NCBI GenBank assembly: GCA_024234165.1
Contig: JACKOP010000001.1
Span: 992,001-1,056,000, forward strand
DNA: 64,000 nucleotides
From: Pseudomonadales bacterium
Lineage (GTDB): Bacteria; Pseudomonadota; Gammaproteobacteria; Pseudomonadales; UBA5518
Reading direction: 5' to 3'
The notes beneath the pieces were generated by a model, which worked only from the letters and a program-made list of their open reading frames with translations, made no database searches and was not told the origin of the DNA. The position numbers and the translations under genes are program-made. Positions 9,438 through 17,417 of this stretch are shown here, piece after piece (position 1 is the first letter of the stretch; each line of letters starts with the position of its first letter).

Positions 9438-11165
9438 TCAGTAGATATCCTTGCGGGTGTTGTACATGTTGAACTTGCCGGTCGGGGTGATCAGGCGCGG
9501 GTCCTTGATCACGGTCTTCAGCGTACGCGTCTTGTCGTCGACCACGACGATCGCCGACTTCTGCTCCTTGCCGTTCCAGACCGAGAACCACACCTCGTCG
9601 CCCGCCATGTTGTACTCGGGCTGCACGACGCGCTTCGGACCCTCACCAAGATCAGCCCATTCGGCGATCGGCAGGCTCACGAAGCCGGCGTCGAGGTTGG
9701 TGGTGTCGTACACGGCAATCGACTGACTGAGCTTCGCATCGGGGTTCAGCGTGGTGTCGACCCACAGGTTCTTCGACTTCGGGTGCGTCTTCACGAACAG
9801 CGAACCGCCACCGGGACCCTTCAGCTCGCGCACTACCTTCCACGCATGCTGGGCATGCTTGGCCGGGTCGGTACCGATCACGGAGACGTTTTCGTTGCCG
9901 AGTGCGCTGGTGACCCATACTGGCCCGAACTTCGGATCGACGAAGTTTGCACCGCGCCCCGGGTGCGGAATCTTCGTCACGGGGATCAATGCCGCGGTCT
10001 TGCGCTCCTTGGAATCGATGACCGCGATCTTGTCCGAATTGTTCGCCGCCGTCATGAAATAACGGTGTGTGGAGTCCCAGCCACCGTCATGCAGGAAGCG
10101 TGCAGCTTCCAGCGAGGTCACGCTGAGTGCATCGAGATTGCTGTAGTTGACCAGCAGCACATAGCCGGTCTCCTTCACGTTCACGATGAACTCCGGGTGC
10201 TCGTGCGAGGCAACGATTGCCGCCACGCGCGGCTCCGGGTGGTATTCCTGCGTGTCGACGGTCATGCCGCGGGTGGAGACGATCTTCTTCGGCTCCAGCG
10301 TCGCGCCGTCCATGATCACGTACTGGGGCGGCCAGTAGGCACCGGCAATTGCCAGCTTGTCCTCGTAGCCCTTGTACTTCGAGGTCTCGACCGAACGCGC
10401 CTCGAGGCCGATCTTGATCTCGGCGACCACCTGCGGCGGATCCATGAACAGGTCGATCATGTCGATCTTCGCGTCACGACCGATCGTGAACACGTAGCGG
10501 CCCGAGTTCGACGCGCGCGAGATGTGCACCGCGTAGCCGGTCGGGATGATGTTGATGATCTGCTTGGTGTCGCCATCGATCAGCGCGATCTCACCGCTGT
10601 CACGCAGCGTGACGGCGAAGATGTTCTCGATGTTGTACTTGTTCATCTTCTTGGTGGGACGCTTGTCCGCGGGCACCAGGACCTTCCAGCTGTCCTTCAT
10701 TTCCTTCATGCCCCACTCGGGCGGGCTCGGCGGCTCGTGCTGCAGGAAACGCGCCATCGCGTCGATCTGCTCCGCACTCAACTGCCCCGAGGTACCCCAG
10801 TTCGGCATGCCTGCCGGAGTCCCCATGTTGATCAGCACCTTCAGGTATTCGGTGCCACGCTGCTGCGTGATGTCCGGCGTCAGCGGCTTGCCGGTTGCGC
10901 CCTTGCGCAGCACCCCGTGACAGCCGGCGCAGCGCTCGAAGTAGATCTTTGTCGACTCGGCAAACTGGGCCTCACTGAGGTCTGGAGCCCCGGGGCTCGT
11001 GACCATCTTCAAAGGCTGGTCCATGGTAGGTGCACCCATGTAGCGCAACGACGTACCCGTTGTGCCAGGGTGACCGGTCTGGTCGGCAGCAGCCGCTGCC
11101 CCGCTCATCGCGATCGCGGCGATACCGCACGCCACGCTGATCAATTTGCTCCTGAACGTCTTCAT
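9438..11165 (-). CDS. nirS: Cytochrome cd1 nitrite reductase (NO-forming)
   Basis: NirS reduces nitrite to NO in the periplasm. The 575-residue protein has a signal peptide (to about residue 27), an N-terminal cytochrome c domain with CAGCH (C79, C82, H83), and an eight-bladed haem d1 propeller from about residue 160. H214 (TGYAVHISR) fits the d1 axial ligand, and the active-site histidines are in SHEHPEF (near 321-323) and PHPGRG (401). Length and sequence are canonical. The ATG at 11165 is preceded by AGGAG seven bases upstream, better than the in-frame ATG five codons earlier. It is divergent from the haem-copper reductase operon and has its own FNR/DNR-type promoter. The haem d1 synthesis genes are not in the window. 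Confidence 0.97.
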   Translation of the reverse strand: MKTFRSKLISVACGIAAIAMSGAAAAADQTGHPGTTGTSLRYMGAPTMDQPLKMVTSPGAPDLSEAQFAESTKIYFERCAGCHGVLRKGATGKPLTPDITQQRGTEYLKVLINMGTPAGMPNWGTSGQLSAEQIDAMARFLQHEPPSPPEWGMKEMKDSWKVLVPADKRPTKKMNKYNIENIFAVTLRDSGEIALIDGDTKQIINIIPTGYAVHISRASNSGRYVFTIGRDAKIDMIDLFMDPPQVVAEIKIGLEARSVETSKYKGYEDKLAIAGAYWPPQYVIMDGATLEPKKIVSTRGMTVDTQEYHPEPRVAAIVASHEHPEFIVNVKETGYVLLVNYSNLDALSVTSLEAARFLHDGGWDSTHRYFMTAANNSDKIAVIDSKERKTAALIPVTKIPHPGRGANFVDPKFGPVWVTSALGNENVSVIGTDPAKHAQHAWKVVRELKGPGGGSLFVKTHPKSKNLWVDTTLNPDAKLSQSIAVYDTTNLDAGFVSLPIAEWADLGEGPKRVVQPEYNMAGDEVWFSVWNGKEQKSAIVVVDDKTRTLKTVIKDPRLITPTGKFNMYNTRKDIY

Positions 11166-11277
11166 TGATAGCTCCTGCATTCGAGTTTCATTTCCAGTAC
11201 TGCAAATACCACAAAAACCTCTTTATCCTTATTCAACCTCTGCGTCATAATATAACGAAAGCGGGCTGATGCGATGC

Positions 11278-11291
11278 TTGAGATGCATCAA
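11278..11291 (-). promoter_or_regulatory. FNR/DNR-type box for nirS
   Basis: TTGAGATGCATCAA matches TTGAT-N4-ATCAA at 9 of 10 defined positions. On the minus strand a -10-like TATATT lies at 11249-11254, close to where a class-II activated promoter (box centred at -41.5, start near 11243) would place it. The fit of box, spacing and -10 supports direct control of nirS by an FNR-family regulator. Confidence 0.75.
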
Positions 11292-11365
11292 AGTTCAGTC
11301 TCGTGGCGCGCGGGATTGCCCTGTGCAGTTTTCGCGAAAATCCGAGCAATTCGATCGGGAATGTG

Positions 11366-11379
11366 CTGATCCATATCAA
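11366..11379 (+). promoter_or_regulatory. FNR/DNR-type box for the haem-copper reductase operon
   Basis: CTGATCCATATCAA matches TTGAT-N4-ATCAA at 9 of 10 defined positions. A -10-like TAAGAT at 11402-11407 sits exactly where a box centred at -41.5 predicts, giving a start near 11414 and a leader of about 79 bases before the first gene. Confidence 0.7.
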
Positions 11380-11492
11380 GAATTGCCCGGGATCCATTGC
11401 CTAAGATACAGTTGCGACGCTTTGTCGCAGAGGCCGTGTCTCGTGCCTCACGACCGGATCTCATCATCATCGACACAAGGGGTAGCCAGACC

Positions 11493-11651
11493 ATGAAAGA
11501 CGACGAGCTCGACCCGAAGGACCAGCCCTTCATGCAGAAAATTCTCGACAACCCGTTCCTGCTGCTGTTCATCGGCCTTGCCGTGCCGACGCTGACCTAC
11601 ATCGTGTGGGGAGTGATGGAACTGGTGTCACTGCCGATCGCCAACCCCTGA
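11493..11651 (+). CDS. Small single-helix membrane protein, first gene of the reductase operon
   Basis: The 52-residue product starts MKDDELDPKDQPFMQ and has one transmembrane helix (about residues 21-44, NPFLLLFIGLAVPTLTYIVW). The N-terminus is charged and probably cytoplasmic. Small one-helix subunits (such as subunit IIa of ba3-type oxidases) accompany many haem-copper complexes, so this is a candidate accessory subunit of the complex encoded next. It begins about 79 bases after the predicted transcription start, and the subunit II gene follows after 87 bases. Its family is not recognised; the role is inferred from position and topology. Confidence 0.7.
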   Translation: MKDDELDPKDQPFMQKILDNPFLLLFIGLAVPTLTYIVWGVMELVSLPIANP

Positions 11652-11738
11652 GCATCGCATGACCGGTCGTTTCATATAGAAGAACGGGACGCGTGACCGA
11701 ACATCACGCCACGGAATACTCACCTGGAGAAACAGCCA

Positions 11739-12275
11739 ATGAGCAGCATTTCACCCCCCAGCAACAAGCTCTGGTGGAAGGAGCCGATCGAGAAGTCCGA
11801 ACTGATCTGGATCGCAGTCGTCATCGTCTGGGGCATCATCCTCACGCTGGCGATGCCGTTCTGGCACGTGTACGGCAAACAGAACCTCTCGAGCGAGGCC
11901 TACCACACCACGCCAGAGGTTTACATGAAGAAGGTGCAGACCGGTGTCGACCAGCACACGGTGCGCACCGAGAACGGCAAGCCGGTCGTGAAGCCGCCGG
12001 TAGGCAGCGATGTGTACATGCTCGGCCGTCTGTGGGAGTGGTGGCCTGCGCTGGAACTGCAGGTGGGCCAGAGCTACCGGCTGCACCTCGCGTCGATGGA
12101 CTGGCAGCACGGCTTCTCGCTGCAGCCGGCGAACCTGAACATACAGGTACTGCCGGGTTACGACATGGTGATGACCGTGACGCCGAACAAGGTGGGCGAG
12201 TATTCCATCGTCTGCAACGAATACTGCGGCATCGGGCATCACATGATGCTCGGCAAGATCCACGTGGTGGAGTGA
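11739..12275 (+). CDS. Haem-copper reductase subunit II with CuA site (NorS-like candidate)
   Basis: This 178-residue protein has one N-terminal transmembrane helix (about 21-45) and a periplasmic cupredoxin domain. The CuA ligands are all present: H124 (DWQHGFSL), C159, C163, H167 and M170 in VCNEYCGIGHHMM. It should therefore accept electrons from a cytochrome c or cupredoxin and pass them to subunit I. The short single-helix form resembles subunit II of B-type oxidases and of CuA-containing NO reductases. It is followed after 7 bases by subunit I, so the pair is co-translated. CuA alone does not separate oxygen from NO reduction; the case for NO rests on subunit I and on the locus. Confidence 0.87.
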   Translation: MSSISPPSNKLWWKEPIEKSELIWIAVVIVWGIILTLAMPFWHVYGKQNLSSEAYHTTPEVYMKKVQTGVDQHTVRTENGKPVVKPPVGSDVYMLGRLWEWWPALELQVGQSYRLHLASMDWQHGFSLQPANLNIQVLPGYDMVMTVTPNKVGEYSIVCNEYCGIGHHMMLGKIHVVE

Positions 12276-12282
12276 GGGAGCA

Positions 12283-13989
12283 ATGAACGCCAACACAGAC
12301 TTTCGCATCTGCCCGGATTCGGGCTTCAAGATCCACCGCCCCGCCGAAGCCCTGATCAAGGCCAACGCGGTTCTCGCCGTGGTATTCCTGCTCGTCGGCG
12401 GGGTACTGGGCCTGCTGGTCGGCCTGACCCGCTGGCCCGAAGTGCACCTGTTGCCGGCCGACACCTTCTACAAGGTGCTCACCGGTCACGGCATCAACGT
12501 CCTGATCTACTGGATGATCTTCTTCGAGGTTGCAGTACTGCACTTCGCGTCTGCGATCCTGCTGGGCAGCCGTATCGCCACACCGAAGCTCGGCTGGGCA
12601 TCGACCGGGCTGATGGTCGTCGGCGCCATACTGAACAACTACGCGGTCCTGGTGAAGGGCAACTCGAGCGTCATGATGACCTCGTACGTTCCGCTGCCAG
12701 CCGATACGCTGTTCTACGTCGGCCTGATCCTGTTCGCGGTCGGCGCGCTGATCCACTGCTTCATCTTCCTGGGCACGCTGGTGATCGCACGCTCCGAGCG
12801 CACCTACCAGGGTTCGCTGCCGCTGGTGAGCTTCGGGGCGCTGACGGCGTGCATCATCGCGATCTTCACGATCGCCTCGGGCGCGGTGATCCTGATCCCG
12901 ACCCTGCTGTGGAACCTCGGCCTGATCTCGCACGTCGATCCGGGCGTCTACCGCCTCATCTGGTGGGCCTTCGGTCACTCCTCGCAGCAGATCAACGTCG
13001 CCACCCACGTGTCGATCTGGTATCTGACGGCAGCCGTGCTGTTCGGTGCCAAGCCGTTGTCGGAGAAGGTCAGCCGCTTCGCGTTCTTCCTCTATATCAC
13101 TGTGCTGCAGGTCGCCAGTGCCCACCACCTGCTGGTGGACCCGGGCCTCAGCGCCGAGTGGAAGATCTTCAACACCAGCTACGCGATGTACCTGGCGGTA
13201 ATGGCCAGTATGGTGCATGGCATGACGGTACCCGGCTCGATCGAGGCGGCCCAGCGTGCACACGGACTGAACTCCGGCTTCTTCGAGTGGCTGCGCAAGG
13301 CACCCTGGGGCAACCCGGTGTTCTCGGCGATGTTCATGTCGCTGGTCGGTTTCGGCGTGCTCGGCGGCATCACCGGTGTCGTGATGGGTACCGAACAGAT
13401 CAACCTCGTGATCCACAACACCATGTACGTGCCTGGTCACTTCCACGGCACCGTGGTCGTTGGCAGCACGCTGGCGTTCATGGGTATCACCTACTGGCTG
13501 GTGCCGATCCTGTTCCGTCGTGACCTGATCCTGAAGGGCGTCGCACGCTGGCAGCCTTACGTCTACATGGCAGGCATGACCGGTGTGGCGCTGTTCCTGA
13601 TGGGTGCCGGCACGCTGGGCGTACCACGCCGCCACTGGGACATCCTGTTCTCGAGCGCCGGTGCCGGCAACGGCTACGAGTTCTCGGCTGCAGCGCTGAC
13701 CCTGATGAGCCTGAACGGTCTGTCTGCGGTCCTCGCCGCCCTGGGTGGTGCGATGTACATCATCGTGGTCGTCGGTTCGATCCTGTTCGGCCGCAAGCTC
13801 GGCGAGAACGAGAAACTGGGCCGCCAGATGGTCTGTGCTCCCCCGCCGGCAGAGAAGTACCATACGATCGGCATCGGTACCATAACGATCCCGGGCACAA
13901 TGGTGCTGGTTACGGTGTTCTTTGTGGCATTCGCGCTGTACTATTTCATCAACTGGAAGTTCCTGGCCGAGACTTGGGGACTGAGCTGA
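12283..13989 (+). CDS. Haem-copper reductase subunit I, NO-reductase-like variant (NorY-like candidate)
   Basis: The 568-residue integral membrane protein has about 12 or more helices and the haem-copper core. H69 (LTGHGINVLIYW) and the histidines of HNTMYVPGHFHGTVV (H386, H388) fit the two haems; H232, H281 and H282 fit the three active-site metal ligands. The helix-VI segment reads GHSSQQINVATHVSIWY. The HPEVY motif of oxygen reductases, with its cross-linked tyrosine at H+4, is absent, and glutamine occupies that position. The YVPGHFH segment is B-family-like. With nirS, NnrS, SenC and an FNR-type promoter nearby, the best reading is one of the non-canonical, CuA-linked NO reductase groups (for example the sNOR/NorSY type), not an O2 reductase. 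The exact subfamily needs a tree. A hairpin terminator follows the stop codon. Confidence 0.82.
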   Translation: MNANTDFRICPDSGFKIHRPAEALIKANAVLAVVFLLVGGVLGLLVGLTRWPEVHLLPADTFYKVLTGHGINVLIYWMIFFEVAVLHFASAILLGSRIATPKLGWASTGLMVVGAILNNYAVLVKGNSSVMMTSYVPLPADTLFYVGLILFAVGALIHCFIFLGTLVIARSERTYQGSLPLVSFGALTACIIAIFTIASGAVILIPTLLWNLGLISHVDPGVYRLIWWAFGHSSQQINVATHVSIWYLTAAVLFGAKPLSEKVSRFAFFLYITVLQVASAHHLLVDPGLSAEWKIFNTSYAMYLAVMASMVHGMTVPGSIEAAQRAHGLNSGFFEWLRKAPWGNPVFSAMFMSLVGFGVLGGITGVVMGTEQINLVIHNTMYVPGHFHGTVVVGSTLAFMGITYWLVPILFRRDLILKGVARWQPYVYMAGMTGVALFLMGAGTLGVPRRHWDILFSSAGAGNGYEFSAAALTLMSLNGLSAVLAALGGAMYIIVVVGSILFGRKLGENEKLGRQMVCAPPPAEKYHTIGIGTITIPGTMVLVTVFFVAFALYYFINWKFLAETWGLS

Positions 13990-13999
13990 TACGTCGTTC

Positions 14000-14038
14000 C
14001 CGTCCGGGGTGCCAGCGCGGCCCCCGGACGGATTTTCC
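14000..14038 (+). terminator. Rho-independent-type terminator after subunit I
   Basis: CCGTCCGGGG (14000-14009) pairs perfectly with CCCCGGACGG (14022-14031) and is followed by ATTTTCCTTTG. It would end part of the transcription after the structural subunits, giving less message for the assembly genes downstream. Confidence 0.75.
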
Positions 14039-14050
14039 TTTGTTTGTCCA

Positions 14051-14935
14051 ATGACTCCGTACAGCGAGCCGTCCGGCATGACCCATCGCGAGATCATCGA
14101 CCTTTTCAAACTGCGCATCGGTGTTCTGATGGCGCTGACCGCCGTTGCGGGTTATGTGATCACTCCCGGCATTCGCCTGTCGTCTCCCGAATTGCTGCTC
14201 CTCGCACTGGTCGTGCTGGGAGCCTCGGCCGCCGCGGGCGCCTTCAATCAGTTCGCCGAGCATGACCTCGACGCGAAGATGAAGCGCACCGCGAAGCGTG
14301 CATTCGTTACCGGCGCCGCGACCCCCGACCGCCGCTGGCTCGGGTTGATCGCCGCCCTGCTGCTCGTCTCGGTCACGCTGGCTGGCTGGGCGTTCAACGT
14401 TGCCGTGGCCTTCCACGTATTCATGGGAGCGTTCTTCTACGGCGTGATCTACACCCTGTGGCTGAAACGCCGCACGCCGCTGAACATCGTGATCGGCGGC
14501 GCCGCCGGCAGTTTCGCCGTGCTCGCCGGTGCTGCTGCCGCAGATCCCGGGCTCAGCCCCGATTCGGCACTGCTCGCGATGGTGCTGTTCCTGTGGACCC
14601 CACCGCACTTCTGGGCGCTGGCCATCGCGCTGCACAAGGACTACGCCAACGCCGGCGTGCCGATGCTGCCCGTGGTCAAGGGCGATGCTGCCGCCGCACG
14701 CGTGATCCTGCTCAACACCGTGTTGCTGTGTGCCGTATCGCTGCTGCCGTTCCTGTTCAGCATGGGCTGGATCTATCTGTGCGGTGCGCTCGCGGGTGGC
14801 GCCTACTTCATCTACCGCAGCGCGCAGCTCGTGGCATCTCCTACACGCGAAGCCGCACTGAAGTGCTTCGTCGCCTCACTGTTCCAGCTCTCAGCGGTGC
14901 TGCTCGCCGCGATGGTGGACGTATTCGCCAGGTAA
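14051..14935 (+). CDS. ctaB: Protohaem IX farnesyltransferase (haem O synthase)
   Basis: This 294-residue UbiA-family prenyltransferase converts haem b to haem O at the membrane. Visible features are the family opening LFKLRIGVLMALTAVAGY, the first Asp-rich motif variant NQFAEHDLDAKMKRT (N and D for Mg-diphosphate), the conserved KRTAKRAFVTG and TPPHFWALAIALHKDYANAGVPMLP, and about nine helices. The start at 14051 gives the usual short N-terminal extension; an in-frame ATG at 14078 is also possible, and neither has a strong ribosome site. It sits between subunit I and a Sco protein, so it probably supplies modified haem for the adjacent reductase. Confidence 0.92.
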   Translation: MTPYSEPSGMTHREIIDLFKLRIGVLMALTAVAGYVITPGIRLSSPELLLLALVVLGASAAAGAFNQFAEHDLDAKMKRTAKRAFVTGAATPDRRWLGLIAALLLVSVTLAGWAFNVAVAFHVFMGAFFYGVIYTLWLKRRTPLNIVIGGAAGSFAVLAGAAAADPGLSPDSALLAMVLFLWTPPHFWALAIALHKDYANAGVPMLPVVKGDAAAARVILLNTVLLCAVSLLPFLFSMGWIYLCGALAGGAYFIYRSAQLVASPTREAALKCFVASLFQLSAVLLAAMVDVFAR

Positions 14936-14941
14936 CGGGAT

Positions 14942-15829
14942 TTGAAATCTGTAGTATCGGTACTGTTTTCGGCATTCCTGACCCTCGGATGCTGGCACGC
15001 GAACGCCCAGGTACACGGCAACGGACCCACCCCGCCAGCAGCCCATGACAGCGGCCACGGCGCATCGCACGCAGCACCGGAGCCTGGAGTGGCGCCCTTC
15101 GATCGCGACCAGGCGCTGGCAACCAGCCAGGCTGCGATCGGACGCACGGTCGGTGATCACACCTTCCGCGATATCGACGGCAACCAGCGGCGGCTTGCGG
15201 ACTATCGCGGCAAGCCGCTGGTGATCAGCCTGATCTACACGAGCTGCTATCACATCTGCCCGACCACCACGCGCCATCTCGCCGATGTGATCGAGCGCGC
15301 CCAGTCGGTTCTCGGCGAAGACAGTTTTGCCGTCGTAACGGTCGGTTTCGACGCCGCTCACGACACCCCCGCGGCGATGCAGCGGTTTGCCAGGGCGCAG
15401 AAGGCAGCGGCGGTGCACTGGGATTTCCTGTCCACCGATGCAGGCACGATCGACACATTCGCTCGCGAACTCGGATTCCAGTTCCGCCCGGCTGGCGGCG
15501 GCTTCGACCACCTGCTGCAGACCACGGTGCTGGACGCCGACGGCGTGATACGCCGCCAGGTCTACGGCATGGAATTCGACACCCCGCTGTTGATCGAACC
15601 GATCAAGCGGCTGCTGTTCGGCGAAAAGATCACCGACGGCTTTTTCGAACGGATGACGAACAAGTTCCGGCTGTTCTGCACCGTGTACGATCCGGCATCC
15701 GACACGTACCGCTTCAACTACGCGTTTCTCGCGGGTATCGGACTGGGCGTCGTGATGGGGATTTTCTTTGTGTTCCTGTTCATCCGGGAGTGGCGCTACA
15801 GCACACGCGCCCGGTCGGACACGAACTGA
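14942..15829 (+). CDS. SCO1/SenC-type copper chaperone with C-terminal membrane anchor
   Basis: The 295-residue protein begins with a TTG codon (six bases after ctaB) and a signal-like leader MKSVVSVLFSAFLTLGCWHANA. The thioredoxin-fold Sco domain has the copper-binding pair in YTSCYHICPTTTRH and the distal His in GGGFDHLLQTTV. A C-terminal helix (AGIGLGVVMGIFFVFLFI) anchors it to the membrane, unlike simple Sco1 proteins. Sco/SenC proteins deliver copper to CuA subunits. Here the target is most likely the CuA subunit encoded two genes upstream. SenC linked to a CuA/subunit I pair is also the arrangement described for norSY loci. A second Sco gene lies 3.4 kb downstream. Confidence 0.88.
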   Translation: MKSVVSVLFSAFLTLGCWHANAQVHGNGPTPPAAHDSGHGASHAAPEPGVAPFDRDQALATSQAAIGRTVGDHTFRDIDGNQRRLADYRGKPLVISLIYTSCYHICPTTTRHLADVIERAQSVLGEDSFAVVTVGFDAAHDTPAAMQRFARAQKAAAVHWDFLSTDAGTIDTFARELGFQFRPAGGGFDHLLQTTVLDADGVIRRQVYGMEFDTPLLIEPIKRLLFGEKITDGFFERMTNKFRLFCTVYDPASDTYRFNYAFLAGIGLGVVMGIFFVFLFIREWRYSTRARSDTN

Positions 15830-15850
15830 GGCGATGGGAGCAGCAAGTAC

Positions 15851-17416
15851 GTGATCCGCAAGCTACAGGCAGGGCTCGACGGGGTGTTCAAGCGCATCGA
15901 AGCCGCGTTCAACGACGCCTTCGGCAGCCAGTCGAACCCGTGGTATCAACTCGGGGCGCTGTCGTTCTACCTGTTCTGGATCATCTGCATCAGCGGCCTT
16001 TATCTGTACGTATTCTTCAATACCAGCATCACCGGGGCCTACGACTCGGTACAGCGGCTGACTGTCGAGCAATGGTACCTGGGCGGCGTGATGCGCAGCC
16101 TCCATCGTTACGCATCGGACGCAATGGTCGTCACGGTGACGCTGCACCTCGTGCGCGAATTCGCGAAGGGGCGCTTCCGCGGCGCCCAGGCCTTCTCATG
16201 GATCAGCGGGGTACCGCTGCTGTGGTTGCTGTTCATGTCCGGAATCGGCGGCTACTGGCTGGTGTGGGACCAGTTCGCGCAGTACGTCGCACAGATCTCC
16301 ACCGAATGGATGGAACGCCTGCCGGTGATCAGCGATTCGCTGGCACGCACCTTCCTGTCCAACGCCACACTGAGCGACCGGCTGTTCTCGCTGCTGGTGT
16401 TCATGCACATCGCGATCCCGCTGTTCCTGCTGGTCGCCATGTTCATCCACGTGAACCGCCTGAAGCTGGCACGCACACAGCCGAATCGCGGTCTGGCGAC
16501 CGGCGTGGTCGTGATGATGATCGTACTGTCGCTGCTGAAGCCTGCCGTCAGCATGGCACCGGCCGACATGTCGATCGCACCGGCCAGCGTGCCGCTCGAC
16601 TGGTTCTACATGAACTTCTACCCACTGCTCGACCGCACCGACCCGCTGTACGTGTGGGTGCTGCTGGCCGGCATCACCGGTGTGCTGGTCGCCCTGCCGT
16701 GGCTCTCGCCGTCGAAACAGACCGCTGCTGCGGCTGCTGCGGTCAATCCCGACAACTGCAACGGATGCACGTGGTGTTTCCAGGATTGCCCGTACGAGGC
16801 GATCACGATGGTGGAACACTCGTACCGGAAAGGCATGCGCCAGGCGCAGGTCGACCCCGACCGCTGCACCGCGTGCGGCATCTGTACCGGCTCCTGCCCG
16901 TCGGCCACTCCCTTTCGCAACGTCGAGGAACTGGTTTCGGGCATCGAGATTCCGGGCTATCCGGTAGACCGCATGCTCGAAGACGCGCTGGCGAAGGTGG
17001 CGACGCTCAGCGGCAGCGCCCGCGTGATGGTCTTCGGCTGCGACCACGCACTGCCGATCGAGCGCATCGAGCGTGAAGGCGTGGTCGCGCTGAGCCTGCC
17101 GTGCGTAGGCATGCTGCCGCCATCGTTCGTGGACTATGTGGCGCGCCAGGACAACGTCGACGGCGTGATGGTCAGCGGCTGCTGCACCGGCGACTGCTTC
17201 TACCGCAAGGGAAACACGTGGACCGAGGAACGCTTCGCCAGCCAGCGCATGCCGCATCTGCGCACGTCGGCCGGACACGACAAGGTCAAGGTGTCCTGGG
17301 CCGGCATCTTCGAAGGCGAGCGGCTCGAAACCGAGATCACTGCATTCCGCGCTGGCCTGCAACACAGCAAGGCGGCCCCGGCGGATGCGTCGGCAACCGA
17401 AACGGAGACCGTCTGA
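15851..17416 (+). CDS. Cytochrome b - diferredoxin - MvhD-like fusion protein
   Basis: This 521-residue protein is a three-part redox fusion. Residues about 1-285 form a cytochrome b6/bc1-like membrane domain with four haem-ligand histidines at 14-residue spacing (H85/H99 and H186/H200) and a segment PLDWFYMNFYPLL that resembles the quinol-site PEWY region. Residues 303-349 hold two ferredoxin clusters (C303, C306, C309, C313 and C339, C342, C345, C349). The rest resembles the MvhD/FlpD-type delta domain, with cysteines in VFGCDHALP, LPCVGMLPP and VSGCCTGDCF. It starts with GTG after GGGAG. It could move electrons between quinol and iron-sulfur centres and feed the reductase. This is inference; I know of no characterised protein with this order. 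Confidence 0.8.
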   Translation: MIRKLQAGLDGVFKRIEAAFNDAFGSQSNPWYQLGALSFYLFWIICISGLYLYVFFNTSITGAYDSVQRLTVEQWYLGGVMRSLHRYASDAMVVTVTLHLVREFAKGRFRGAQAFSWISGVPLLWLLFMSGIGGYWLVWDQFAQYVAQISTEWMERLPVISDSLARTFLSNATLSDRLFSLLVFMHIAIPLFLLVAMFIHVNRLKLARTQPNRGLATGVVVMMIVLSLLKPAVSMAPADMSIAPASVPLDWFYMNFYPLLDRTDPLYVWVLLAGITGVLVALPWLSPSKQTAAAAAAVNPDNCNGCTWCFQDCPYEAITMVEHSYRKGMRQAQVDPDRCTACGICTGSCPSATPFRNVEELVSGIEIPGYPVDRMLEDALAKVATLSGSARVMVFGCDHALPIERIEREGVVALSLPCVGMLPPSFVDYVARQDNVDGVMVSGCCTGDCFYRKGNTWTEERFASQRMPHLRTSAGHDKVKVSWAGIFEGERLETEITAFRAGLQHSKAAPADASATETETV

Positions 17417-17417
17417 C

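Larger units (their letters stand above)
11166..11492. promoter_or_regulatory. Divergent nirS / NO-reductase-like promoter region
   Basis: This 327-base gene-free interval between nirS and the haem-copper reductase operon holds two dyad boxes of the FNR/Anr/DNR type and an AT-rich stretch, unlike the GC-rich surroundings. The two promoters face away from each other, so nitrite reduction and the downstream reductase are probably switched on together by low oxygen and/or NO. Confidence 0.7.

Noticed and set aside
12283..13989. Reading the subunit I gene as an ordinary cytochrome c oxidase
   Set aside because: The HPEVY tyrosine is missing and the locus is tied to nirS and an FNR-type promoter; O2 reduction is not excluded but is less likely.
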